Below, one piece after another: positions 26,760-35,132 of a DNA stretch of 64,000 nucleotides. Below the pieces are notes generated by a model. The model ran no database searches. It had not been told where the DNA came from and saw only the letters and a list, made by a program, of their open reading frames with translations. Position 1 is the first letter of the stretch; each line of letters starts with the position of its first letter. The translations under genes were made by a program, and so were the position numbers. Source of the stretch: Amphibacillus cookii (lineage in GTDB: Bacteria > Bacillota > Bacilli > Bacillales > Amphibacillaceae); contig NZ_JAFBDS010000011.1 of the NCBI RefSeq assembly GCF_016908375.1, forward strand, positions 1 to 64,000. Direction: 5' to 3'.

Positions 26760-28863
26760 TGATCATCACCTCTTGGGATTGATCTAACGTAGCTACTTCT
26801 AATTCTGTTAAAAGCTTGAGTTGATCAAAGTCTGTGGCTGAAAAATCCGTTACCTTAGCGCCAAGACACAGATAGAAGTCAGGTCGAGCGATGAGCTCGG
26901 TTTGATAAACCGCCATCTCCTCCCATAACCTCTCCAAGTCTATCAAATAGTTTTCTACACATGTAAGGGTACACATGGCATGACCACGTTGAACCTTAAT
27001 AAAGCCTTTTTTATCAATAATTCGGATCGCCCCAGGTTTATTCTCTTTAACAATTTCTCCATACACGTAAAAGAACTTAGTTGAAGCAAGGAGCTTTGTT
27101 TCTTGCTCAACAAGCCTCATATCTTCTGCAGCAATTTCTCTCGCTTGCTCTGCGTCAATCTCTTTTGTTAAATCAGTCGCTTTGACTTCAGTTGAACCCG
27201 TTGCAATAGCCGTTACCTTTGACGTTTGCGGGTCAATCTCTACATGGACCTCAACTGATTCTGGCGTGGCTCCAGATTCAATGGCTTTATTAATGGCTTC
27301 GTTCTTAATAAAACGGATATCGTCGGTACTTGGAGATGGCATGATTCGTTCGACAACGTCCCTAACCATAGCTAATGCAACGCCAATCGAGGAAACAACC
27401 TCTGCATGCTCTGGAATCGAATACTTCACACCCATTTTTTCACTAAAATAGACAATGAGAGAAGCAGCTCCCCCGCCTACACCAACGAGAGAAATCTGAT
27501 CTTTTTCAAGCTTATACTTATCAGCTAATTGTAAAATGATCGGTGCAATCTTTGCATAAGCCTTCGCCATAATCTGCTTAGCAATATCTTCAACGGTGGT
27601 ATCACAATAATCTGCTAAAACTTGCAGAGCGCGTCTTGCAGATTCAACATTGCCATAGGAAAAGTGCTCTGGCTTTACTAATCCAAGTACATTGGCCGCA
27701 CATGAGTTGGTAATGGTAACTTCCTCGCCATCCTCGAGCACAACCTTAACATAATCAGCCGGATCACCCTCCTTTGGGGAAAAGAAGACAAGCTGTGGTT
27801 GCTTAATTTTGTTCGTTTCTGTAAATACAGCATAATCGAGTCCGGCAATATGAGCAGAGCGTGGACCGACGTCAACGATTCCTGATTCATCTGCTCGAAC
27901 CATTGATCCCCCCGCTACACCTAACACCCTAACATCAAGAGAAGATATATAAGTAGAGTGCCCACCCACTATTGAATAATCGATTGCTGGACGTCCATTT
28001 TTAATCACACCGATATTTGTTGTCGTCCCACCTACTTCAAAATAAATACCATTTGATGCCCTCAAATACATCAGCGATCCCATTACAGACGCTGCTGGAC
28101 CAGACAGCATGGTGAGCACAGGACGTTTTTTCATTTCATTAATCTCCATTACACCACCGTCACCGCGCATGATCATCAATGGCACATGAACGCCCGCGTC
28201 TCGCACAGATGACTCTGTTGACGTAGCTGTATCTAACATTTTAGGTAAAATAGAGGCATTAATAACGGCTGTCCGGGTTCGTCTTGTCAGACCATAAAGC
28301 TTTGTCATATCAGAAGCCATTGTCGTTGGCATCCCTTGATTTACTGCAGCTCGATAGACTAGTTGCTCTGGTTTTCCATCATCAACCCCAAAAGCCATCG
28401 AAGATACTAAAACCTTTGCCTGCTCGCCCTTAAGGCGTTCAATCGTTTCTTCCACTTTGTTAACCGATAAGCTTTTTAAAGGAAGAAAAGCATTAGCAAC
28501 ATGAATATGCTTGTGATTTCCTAAATCAATATTTGAAATGCGCAGCTGACGTTTAGCTAGAAAGCCCTCAACCCCTCCCTTAGACATGCCAATAACCCCA
28601 ACCTTAGCTACATCTCCTTCAATCAGGGCGTTGGTCGCTTGGGTTGTGGAATGTGCCACAAAGACTACATCCTCAGGATCAATTTGATTCTCTATTAAGC
28701 AATTCTGAAAGGATTGCACGACGCCAGCAGCCACTCCTCTGCGATCATCATGGGTCGTTTTCACCGATGATTTCCCAATAATTTCGTGAGTAGCGTTATC
28801 AATCGCTACAGCCTTTGTATGCGTTCCACCTACATCTATCCCCATTCTTACTAGTCGTTTCAT
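26734..28863 (-). CDS. hydantoinase/oxoprolinase family protein (HyuA-like)
   Basis: 709 residues. N-terminal ASKHA ATP-binding motif GIDVGGTHTKAVA (8-20), later VAHSTTQATNAL, EVGGTTTNIGVI (phosphate 2 motif) and GVGGGAASL (adenosine motif) define the hydantoinase/oxoprolinase A fold, an ATP-dependent cyclic-amide or carboxylase subunit family. A C-terminal extension after about residue 600 is less conserved. HyuB is not encoded nearby, so it is either stand-alone or partnered with another gene. Middle gene of an operon between a permease and the HExxH protein. Confidence 0.82.
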   Translation of the reverse strand: MKRLVRMGIDVGGTHTKAVAIDNATHEIIGKSSVKTTHDDRRGVAAGVVQSFQNCLIENQIDPEDVVFVAHSTTQATNALIEGDVAKVGVIGMSKGGVEGFLAKRQLRISNIDLGNHKHIHVANAFLPLKSLSVNKVEETIERLKGEQAKVLVSSMAFGVDDGKPEQLVYRAAVNQGMPTTMASDMTKLYGLTRRTRTAVINASILPKMLDTATSTESSVRDAGVHVPLMIMRGDGGVMEINEMKKRPVLTMLSGPAASVMGSLMYLRASNGIYFEVGGTTTNIGVIKNGRPAIDYSIVGGHSTYISSLDVRVLGVAGGSMVRADESGIVDVGPRSAHIAGLDYAVFTETNKIKQPQLVFFSPKEGDPADYVKVVLEDGEEVTITNSCAANVLGLVKPEHFSYGNVESARRALQVLADYCDTTVEDIAKQIMAKAYAKIAPIILQLADKYKLEKDQISLVGVGGGAASLIVYFSEKMGVKYSIPEHAEVVSSIGVALAMVRDVVERIMPSPSTDDIRFIKNEAINKAIESGATPESVEVHVEIDPQTSKVTAIATGSTEVKATDLTKEIDAEQAREIAAEDMRLVEQETKLLASTKFFYVYGEIVKENKPGAIRIIDKKGFIKVQRGHAMCTLTCVENYLIDLERLWEEMAVYQTELIARPDFYLCLGAKVTDFSATDFDQLKLLTELEVATLDQSQEVMIIAANIKQT

Positions 28864-28936
28864 GAATATGTCCCCTTACTTGTTTAGGCACACGCCCTAA
28901 TTTTCTGGAAATCCTCGCTATCTGGTATGGCTAAAG

Positions 28937-30292
28937 CTAATTTGTTAAGCTGCCTGATATATATAGAAAGTAAACCACGGCACACATGATAATACCGATA
29001 ATCCAACCCGTTGGAATCGACCGTTTCATAAAATCACGTGAAGACACTTTTGCATAGCTTAGCCCCCAGGCCACCCAAGATTGTGTGATGTCTAAATGCT
29101 GGGGTCCAACTGTTGTGATTGCGAATAACGGATAAAGAAATTGAACGGGCAAGGCTGGGTTTGCTGCTAATATGACGGCTAAAATAGCGGAGCCACTCCC
29201 AACTAAATTCATTGGTCCACGGAAGAATCCAAGTGGTGTAAGCACTGCAAAAACAACCGCTAGCGCAAGGATGCTAGTAGGTATGACATTCCCAATTATT
29301 GCAGTAAAATAAGGCGCTGCATAAACGGCTGCATTATTAAACATGGACAAGGTTAAAAGGAAGCCAACCATAGGCGCAACATCGACGGCACCATCGGTGA
29401 AAAGCTTGGCAAATTTTCGACAAATCTCTTTATAGCCACCTTTCAGCTTGCCAGTTGTCGCCATCGCGTAAACACCTGCCACAATAAACCCTAATATAAT
29501 GGGGATGTCGAATACGACAACACCAACAACAGGAAGAACAACCGAAACCCAAGAAATAGCGGGGGCATTTTCTGTAGTAACAGTCTCATGCATATTAACT
29601 GCCCATGCATACGCTTTCTTTTTATTCATTGATAAATTAGCAATAACCAACACGACAACTAAACTGACAATCATTCCTGTCATACCAACAAGAAAATAAT
29701 CATTGTATGTGTAATTTTCTGCTGCAGGGTTAAATCCTGCATAAATCGTTTGATATTGAATGAAATTAACAATGTTAGCAAAGATCCCTGCCATAATCGA
29801 TCCCATAAAGCTAAAGAGTGCAATGGGTCCAGGTATCCCTAAAGAAAGTAAGATTGGTATGACAATGACCGCGATTGAAATGACAGGCCCGATCCCAGTC
29901 ATGGACATAAAGATAATGGCAGTAATAACACAAAGAAGCCCCATTGTAATACGCGGTTTGTCGCCACCTAGCTCGACTACCTTTCGAATTAATGTTGCCG
30001 CAATACCCGTCTCTACTAATATCCTGCCAAAGAAAGCCCCGAAAAACACATTAACCAAAATAGCACGCGCATAATCACCCGGCCCATTTGCAAAAACAGA
30101 GGTTAGCACATCAATTAGAGATTGCCCTTCCATTGTAGCAGTCGGGACTAGCCAATGGCCAATTAAAGCAAGCACTACCCAAATCGTTGCCATAATGGCA
30201 AATCCAACCATTAGGTTAAAGCCTTTAACACAGTACCAAACCATTAAAAAGAAAGAGGCAATAAATAAAATACCAATAATAATTTCAACCAA
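28937..30292 (-). CDS. multi-spanning permease (GntP/CitMHS-type organic-acid transporter)
   Basis: 451 residues, about 12 membrane helices with the two-repeat layout and re-entrant-like GTGIGPVISIAVIVIP-type segments of the ion transporter superfamily (gluconate/citrate/dicarboxylate carriers). Two Gly/Pro-rich motifs (FMSMTGIGPVIS and TPLGFFRGPMNL) sit at the expected symmetric positions. Substrate not assignable; context with HyuA suggests a cyclic or acylated amino-acid derivative or its carboxylate product. First gene of the operon. Confidence 0.7.
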   Translation of the reverse strand: MVEIIIGILFIASFFLMVWYCVKGFNLMVGFAIMATIWVVLALIGHWLVPTATMEGQSLIDVLTSVFANGPGDYARAILVNVFFGAFFGRILVETGIAATLIRKVVELGGDKPRITMGLLCVITAIIFMSMTGIGPVISIAVIVIPILLSLGIPGPIALFSFMGSIMAGIFANIVNFIQYQTIYAGFNPAAENYTYNDYFLVGMTGMIVSLVVVLVIANLSMNKKKAYAWAVNMHETVTTENAPAISWVSVVLPVVGVVVFDIPIILGFIVAGVYAMATTGKLKGGYKEICRKFAKLFTDGAVDVAPMVGFLLTLSMFNNAAVYAAPYFTAIIGNVIPTSILALAVVFAVLTPLGFFRGPMNLVGSGSAILAVILAANPALPVQFLYPLFAITTVGPQHLDITQSWVAWGLSYAKVSSRDFMKRSIPTGWIIGIIMCAVVYFLYISGSLTN

Positions 30293-30437
30293 TTCAAACC
30301 CTCCATTTTTAAAAAGCTTTGATCGAATACCAGCTAAATTTTGTGCTTGATTTCACATATATAACGAAAATGAATTGCTTTCATTGATAGTTAGCTCTTC
30401 TTAGATCACCACCTAACAAAATTGTTAAATTTTTCAT

Positions 30438-30455
30438 AAACTGATATATCAGTTT
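30438..30455. promoter_or_regulatory. perfect 18-bp operator palindrome (GntR-type)
   Basis: AAACTGATATATCAGTTT is its own reverse complement. It starts about 9 bp after the -10 TATACT (30464-30469) of a promoter reading toward the permease gene (-35 TTGATT at 30486-30491, spacer 16), the right place for a repressor. The FadR-type GntR protein encoded 230 bp away is the obvious candidate binder. Confidence 0.6.
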
Positions 30456-30463
30456 GCAGTTTA

Positions 30464-30491
30464 AGTATAGCGCTTACATTTAAAAAATCAA
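30464..30491 (-). promoter_or_regulatory. promoter of the permease-HyuA operon with overlapping cre site
   Basis: -35 TTGATT (30491-30486), 16-bp spacer, -10 TATACT (30469-30464). The spacer and -10 contain TGTAAGCGCTATA (30466-30478), which matches the core of the cre consensus, so CcpA binding would block the promoter when preferred carbon is present. Confidence 0.6.
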
Positions 30492-30677
30492 GGTTTTTTT
30501 TGTAAATTATCTTTTCATTTTTTACATATAGCGGGCATTTTTTTATAAATGCTGCATAAGTACACTTGTTAAGTATTGGAAAGTACAGACTTAATTGCGT
30601 CAAGAAGTTGCGACAGTAGAGTTATGAGGATTAAAAAACCTTAATCTAAATAAAGCATAGACTAAGGCTAAAGGATC

Positions 30678-31352
30678 TTATAGATTTCCATCTGAAAAGT
30701 AGGAAGGATAGTGTTCCAACAGACTTTGTTCTTCTTCGGTCATCTCATGCAAATGAAGCGATAATAAAAAAGAGCTTTCTTCTAAATTTTGCTCAATGAT
30801 CGCGTTTAAAATCGCACGATGCTGCTCTATGATATGTTCCCACTCCTTCGATTTTAGATTAAGGCGAAGCCAGCGAAAACGATCTAAATGCACATTGTTA
30901 GCATCAAGCCATTCCCAAATTTCTTCTTTACCAGCAATCTCAAAAAAAGATTTATGAAAAACGTTATCCAACTCAAAAAATTTATACTTATCTTGTTCAA
31001 GCATAGCCTTCTCTTGCTCTAACAGGATTAGCTCTAGGCTATTCTGTACCTCATTTGATAAGCCTGCGCAGCATTCCATCGCTATTAAACGCTCTAAATT
31101 TTCACGGACAAAACGTGCATTAGCAGCCGATTTTAGATTTATTTTTGAAATATATGTTCCACTTTGCGGAACGGCATAGATCAATCCATCTTTTCGAAGC
31201 TGAATAAGCGCTTCACGAATGGGGGTGCGGCCAATTTGCATTTGCTGCTCTAATTGCTTCCAGGACACTTTAGTCCCGGGTTTCAAGACATCGTAAAGAA
31301 TCTGTTGCCTGATCTCTCTATAAGCTTGTTCAAATAGGCTTATTTCTTCCAT
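30678..31352 (-). CDS. GntR-family transcriptional regulator (FadR/FCD type)
   Basis: 224 residues: winged helix (5-70) with the GntR signature PIREALIQLRKDGLI and a C-terminal all-helical FCD domain (about 80-210) that binds a small ligand, often a carboxylate or amino-acid derivative, via conserved Asp and His (ELDNVFHKSFF, EQHRAIL, SLHLHEM). Located just upstream of the permease-HyuA-HExxH operon, which carries a matching palindrome in its promoter. Confidence 0.85.
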   Translation of the reverse strand: MEEISLFEQAYREIRQQILYDVLKPGTKVSWKQLEQQMQIGRTPIREALIQLRKDGLIYAVPQSGTYISKINLKSAANARFVRENLERLIAMECCAGLSNEVQNSLELILLEQEKAMLEQDKYKFFELDNVFHKSFFEIAGKEEIWEWLDANNVHLDRFRWLRLNLKSKEWEHIIEQHRAILNAIIEQNLEESSFLLSLHLHEMTEEEQSLLEHYPSYFSDGNL

Positions 31353-31500
31353 AGTAGCAGCCTTCCCTCTCTTTTTGAACGTTAATTTACAGTTACATGC
31401 ATTGTCATAAGCTATTATAACAAATCATCATCTAGAAAAAGAAGTCTATTTTTCAATAGCCTGAATGCGCTTAAATTAATGCATCCATTCTTTTATATTA

Positions 31501-31534
31501 AAAGGACGCAAGCGATGGCTCTTTTGCGTCCTTT
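31501..31534. terminator. bidirectional terminator after the AroM gene
   Basis: Arms AAAGGACGCAA (31501-31511) and TTGCGTCCTTT (31524-31534), followed on both sides by T/A-rich tracts; serves the AroM gene on the minus strand. Confidence 0.75.
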
Positions 31535-31540
31535 TACATC

Positions 31541-32218
31541 TTATACAATTTCCGCTGCATTTTGAAAAACAATATTTCGGGATAACACAACTGGCTTAGT
31601 GGTATGTTTACGCACTAGCTCTTTCATTGCTTTTGTATAGCCAATGCAGTCTAACACAATGGCTTGAACATTTGTGTGCTCTAACTGCAAGACCGCTTTA
31701 ACCAATGCTTGCTCCGAGAAATCATAAGGGGAACAAGTGGCGCATACTGCTTGAAACCCTGCCTGTGACCATTTTTGTTTAATGGATTCTTCTTGCTCCT
31801 TTAGCGGAATAATGACCCCCATATCTCCTTGAGTTTTAAATAAACCCTGAGCAACGTGATTCAGAAGATGGTCAGGATAAATGATTGGTGCTTGTGATGA
31901 AAATGGTTTAAAAGCACCTGTACATGCTAAAATAATGAGGTCAATGCCATCTTTATTTAGCTGGCTAATGATCGCCTGAACGATCGGGATAATTTTTTCT
32001 TTTGCCATGACAGCTGGCATGCCATCACGCTTTTTAGAAACTAAGGTTGTCTCATTTAAACCAGGCTTTAAACTTGCTAAGCGATCATTACTTACATCAT
32101 CTAGCACCCCTCGTTGAATAAACGCCACCTCATCTGAGAAAAAGCGCTCAACCTCAGGAAATAGATCCTTTCTTGGTGCTTGACCAATGGTGATGATACC
32201 TACCTTTTTCATCTCCAT
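31541..32218 (-). CDS. AroM family protein with racemase-like cysteine pair
   Basis: 225 residues matching the AroM family (TIGQAPRKDLFPE, GVIIPLKEQ, AQKW-like region). E. coli AroM is of unknown function. Here two cysteines lie in the positions used by Asp/Glu/hydantoin racemases: LACTGAF (about residue 100) and LDCIGYT (about residue 192), whereas the E. coli protein lacks the first. A racemase- or lyase-like activity is inferred, not shown. RBS AAAGGAGG; next to the binding-protein gene, across a weak hairpin. Confidence 0.78.
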   Translation of the reverse strand: MEMKKVGIITIGQAPRKDLFPEVERFFSDEVAFIQRGVLDDVSNDRLASLKPGLNETTLVSKKRDGMPAVMAKEKIIPIVQAIISQLNKDGIDLIILACTGAFKPFSSQAPIIYPDHLLNHVAQGLFKTQGDMGVIIPLKEQEESIKQKWSQAGFQAVCATCSPYDFSEQALVKAVLQLEHTNVQAIVLDCIGYTKAMKELVRKHTTKPVVLSRNIVFQNAAEIV

Positions 32219-32274
32219 TCACCCTCCTTTAATCTAGATAAGATTCTAAGAAACTGTTAGCGTAAACGTTAAAA

Positions 32275-32297
32275 GAAGCAGGTATAAAACCCGCTTC
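32275..32297 (-). terminator. hairpin between binding-protein and AroM genes
   Basis: Stem GAAGC-GG / CC-GCTTC with one mismatch, loop 7 nt, then TTTT on the minus strand. Likely partial terminator raising the binding protein over AroM. Confidence 0.6.
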
Positions 32298-32307
32298 CCT
32301 CAACTTT

Positions 32308-33915
32308 TTATTCATCGATTGATATATTAACGCCATTTGGACTAACGACATGGATTGAACCATCTGCTGACAAGTGAAAACCTTTAACCTTTGGATTAAT
32401 ACCCATAGCAATATCTAGATTGTCAAATTCAATGGTCGCATAATCATCCATAATCTCAGATACGGCTTCTTGGTAGAGCGCAGCACGTTCTTCTTGGTCT
32501 ACCGTTTCGGTAAGCGCTCGATCAAGTAATTCGTCTACTGTATCATTTTCATAACCTTTACCATTTCCGTTCGAACCATGTTGGTTAGAGTGGAAACGCG
32601 GGTTAAGGAAGAAGTACGGATCCGGGTACCATGACCAACCGCCAATATTCATCGGTGCATTATTACTAGAGACCGTATCGGTCAGCGTTCCCCATTCTGA
32701 AACTTGAATATTGACATCAATATTTAAGTTCTCTTTCATCTGGTTTTGAAAAATCGTTGCATAATTTGTTCGTGTTTCTAAGACATAAAGATCAATTTCA
32801 AATCCACCCGCATATTCGGTTTCGTCTAAAATTGACCGTGCCTCTTCTGGATCATAGTCAGCTTTTAGCGTTTCAAAATCATCATCATAGCCCCATGAAC
32901 CTTGTGGCAATGGACCATTAGCTACCGCTGCTCCTCCCCATTGATGAACACCTTGAACAATTTCTTCTATATCTGTCGCTTTAAAGATCGCTTCTCTTAC
33001 TAAAGGATCTGCTGTTGGTCCTTCTTGATAATTCATATCTAAATAAGTAATCGATAGACCTGGTGTCGATAGTAATTCTAAATCGGCATCTTGATCAATG
33101 ACCTCTCTATTTTGCCCTCTAATATCAGTGGCTACATCAATATCTCCTGATCGCAACGCATTCGTCATCATTGCTTGATCTGTAATAAATGTATAAGTAA
33201 CCCCATCAAGGTTTGGTTCTTCTCCCCAATAATTATCATGTTTGACTAAATCGACTTGTTGATCAGTTTGCCAGTTCTCTAATATAAAAGGTCCCGTTCC
33301 AACTAAATGGGCACCAAACTGATCGCCCCAACCTTCAACTTCTTCTTCAGGAACAATAATATTACCTTGGTCAGTAAGCATCGCAAGTAACGCAGAATTC
33401 GGCTCCTCTAAATGAATAACGACTTCAAATTCCCCCGTCACTTCAACGCTTTCCACACCAGACAAACGATTTTGTGCAGACGTTTCTGCAGAACGTTCCA
33501 AGCTATATTTGACATCTTCTGCAGTCATTAAGCGACCATCTTGATATTCACCCGGTTGGAAGTAAACATCTTCTCTTATTGTAAATGTATACGACATCAT
33601 GTCATCAGCCGCTTCCCACTCCGTAGCCAAGCCGGGAACAAAGCTTTGTAAATCTTGATCATAGACGATAAGCGTATCTGCTATCGCGCGCATGATTTGC
33701 GACTCGTATACCCCTGTATAAAGCGTAGGATCAAGTGTCGCTGCATTGGAGGATAGTCCAATATTCAAAACCCCACCACTCGTTACTTCTTCTTCATCTG
33801 ATGTACCGCCGTCGCCAGTCTCTTCCGTATCATTTGATCCGCATGCTATTAGCACGAGCATAAACGATACAAGTACAAAAGTTAAAAATAAAAACCGATA
33901 AGCTTTTCTTTCCAT
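32308..33915 (-). CDS. peptide-binding lipoprotein (SBP_bac_5) of second importer
   Basis: 535 residues from ATG 33915 (AGGAGG at 33925-33930); the open frame extends upstream without RBS and over the operators. Signal peptide and lipobox LVLIAC, acidic spacer, family-5 binding fold (LNIGLSSNAATLDPT, RLMTAEDVKYSLERS, NAPMNIGGWSWYPDPY). Transcribed divergently from dppBCDF, which lack their own binding protein, so it is the receptor of that importer. Confidence 0.88.
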   Translation of the reverse strand: MERKAYRFLFLTFVLVSFMLVLIACGSNDTEETGDGGTSDEEEVTSGGVLNIGLSSNAATLDPTLYTGVYESQIMRAIADTLIVYDQDLQSFVPGLATEWEAADDMMSYTFTIREDVYFQPGEYQDGRLMTAEDVKYSLERSAETSAQNRLSGVESVEVTGEFEVVIHLEEPNSALLAMLTDQGNIIVPEEEVEGWGDQFGAHLVGTGPFILENWQTDQQVDLVKHDNYWGEEPNLDGVTYTFITDQAMMTNALRSGDIDVATDIRGQNREVIDQDADLELLSTPGLSITYLDMNYQEGPTADPLVREAIFKATDIEEIVQGVHQWGGAAVANGPLPQGSWGYDDDFETLKADYDPEEARSILDETEYAGGFEIDLYVLETRTNYATIFQNQMKENLNIDVNIQVSEWGTLTDTVSSNNAPMNIGGWSWYPDPYFFLNPRFHSNQHGSNGNGKGYENDTVDELLDRALTETVDQEERAALYQEAVSEIMDDYATIEFDNLDIAMGINPKVKGFHLSADGSIHVVSPNGVNISIDE

Positions 33916-33943
33916 TCCATGATGCCTCCTTTTTGTCGTTTGG

Positions 33944-33976
33944 TTCATATAGTGATACAAAAGTTCATATAATGAA
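33944..33976 (-). promoter_or_regulatory. tandem operators of the binding-protein promoter
   Basis: TTCATATAGTGAT (33944-33956, two mismatches to the inverted arm) and TTCATATAATGAA (33964-33976, perfect TTCAT-N3-ATGAA), starting points 20 bp apart. They sit at or just after the expected start of the promoter at 33985-34013, and repress or modulate the binding-protein/AroM unit. Mirror image of 34113-34145. Confidence 0.65.
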
Positions 33977-33984
33977 TACATATT

Positions 33985-34013
33985 ACCTTACCATACGATC
34001 ATTCACTTGTAAA
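33985..34013 (-). promoter_or_regulatory. divergent promoter, minus-strand half
   Basis: -35 TTTACA (34013-34008), 17-bp spacer, -10 TAAGGT (33990-33985). The spacer ends TATGG, close to the CGATGG end of its plus-strand twin. Confidence 0.55.
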
Positions 34014-34074
34014 TATTAATTTTTAGAAAATTTAAAATAGTTGTAAAAGTGATTATTTTTTTCTCGACATGCTA

Positions 34075-34103
34075 TTTACATTGATAAGATTCGATGGTAA
34101 CAT
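34075..34103 (+). promoter_or_regulatory. divergent promoter, plus-strand half
   Basis: -35 TTTACA (34075-34080), 17-bp spacer, -10 TAACAT (34098-34103). Drives dppBCDF-DUF1177-M20 and possibly the following iclR and M29-like genes. Confidence 0.6.
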
Positions 34104-34112
34104 CTTTAATAA

Positions 34113-34145
34113 TTCATATAATAAAACAATAGTTCATATAATGAA
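34113..34145 (+). promoter_or_regulatory. tandem operators of the dppB promoter
   Basis: TTCATATAATAAA (34113-34125, one mismatch) and TTCATATAATGAA (34133-34145, perfect TTCAT-N3-ATGAA), starting points 20 bp apart, immediately downstream of the predicted start site. The IclR-family regulator of the same cluster (40348-41118) is the likeliest binder; the GntR protein is the alternative. Confidence 0.65.
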
Positions 34146-34164
34146 TCAAAAGGGGGGTGCTCAT

Positions 34165-35130
34165 TTGAAGAAATTTCTAATAAAACGTATTTTTCAGCTC
34201 ATTCCGACTTTATTTATCGTTGCTGTGATTGTCTTCTTTATTACACGGATGCTACCGGGTGATCCTGCGGCGGTAATGCTCGGCCCACAAGCGAGCGCCG
34301 AAGATGTTGCTGCCTATTCAGAACGATTAGGTTTAAATGATCCTTTACACCAGCAATTTTTTGACTATTTAGTCAATTTAACGCGTTTTGACTTTGGCAA
34401 TTCACTTAATTATAACCAACCCGTTGCGGATTTAATTATGGAACGTTTTCCAAACACTATTATTCTAGCTGTTAGCGCCTTAATCCTTGCCATACTCATC
34501 GGTGTTCCTGCTGGCATCCTTGCCGCTAAAAAACAAAACACCTTCATTGATTATATCGTCACTACCCTTTCACTCGTTGGCGTTTCAATGCCGATTTTTT
34601 GGTTAGGCGTCATGTTAGTTCTATTATTTAGTGTCAACCTTGGTTGGCTGCCTTCTACAGGCATGGGATCTATTAATGAGGGTCTATGGCCATTTCTTAG
34701 ACATCTTATTTTACCTAGCCTTGCGTTAGCTACGATACCAATGGCTGAATTTGCAAGGGTCATTCGCTCGAGTATGCTAGAAACTCTATCAAATGATTAC
34801 ATTAAAGCTGCTCGATCAAAAGGTTTAAAGGAAACCATCGTGATCTATAAACATGCATTGAAAAATGCATTGACCCCACTATTGACCGTTATGGGCTTGC
34901 AATTTTCTAAACTACTCGGTGGAGCTGTTCTTACTGAAACGATTTTTAGTTGGCCAGGGATGGGATTATTAATCGTTAATGCGATTGATCGTAGAGATTT
35001 CGTTGTCGTTCAGGGGTCTGTCATCTTTGTCGCGATTATTTACGTCGTGATTAATTTAATTGTCGATATTCTCTACAAAGTCGTCAATCCAAAGATCAAT
35101 TTAGATGATCCGCATGGAGGTGGTAATTAA
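34165..35130 (+). CDS. dppB: peptide ABC transporter permease, DppB-like
   Basis: 321 residues from TTG 34165, chosen because AAAAGGGGGG ends 8 nt upstream; the open frame extends further 5' over the operators. Six membrane helices, N-terminal element RMLPGDPAAVMLGPQAS, docking loop AARSKGLKETIVIYKHALKNA. Pore subunit with the next gene. Confidence 0.88.
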   Translation: MKKFLIKRIFQLIPTLFIVAVIVFFITRMLPGDPAAVMLGPQASAEDVAAYSERLGLNDPLHQQFFDYLVNLTRFDFGNSLNYNQPVADLIMERFPNTIILAVSALILAILIGVPAGILAAKKQNTFIDYIVTTLSLVGVSMPIFWLGVMLVLLFSVNLGWLPSTGMGSINEGLWPFLRHLILPSLALATIPMAEFARVIRSSMLETLSNDYIKAARSKGLKETIVIYKHALKNALTPLLTVMGLQFSKLLGGAVLTETIFSWPGMGLLIVNAIDRRDFVVVQGSVIFVAIIYVVINLIVDILYKVVNPKINLDDPHGGGN

Positions 35131-35132
35131 AT

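Noticed and set aside
30406-30603. Small minus-strand gene in the permease promoter region
   Set aside because: It covers the promoter, cre and operator sites and has no RBS.
33915-33981. Longer N-terminus of the second peptide-binding lipoprotein
   Set aside because: The extension would precede the signal peptide, lacks an RBS and covers operator sites.
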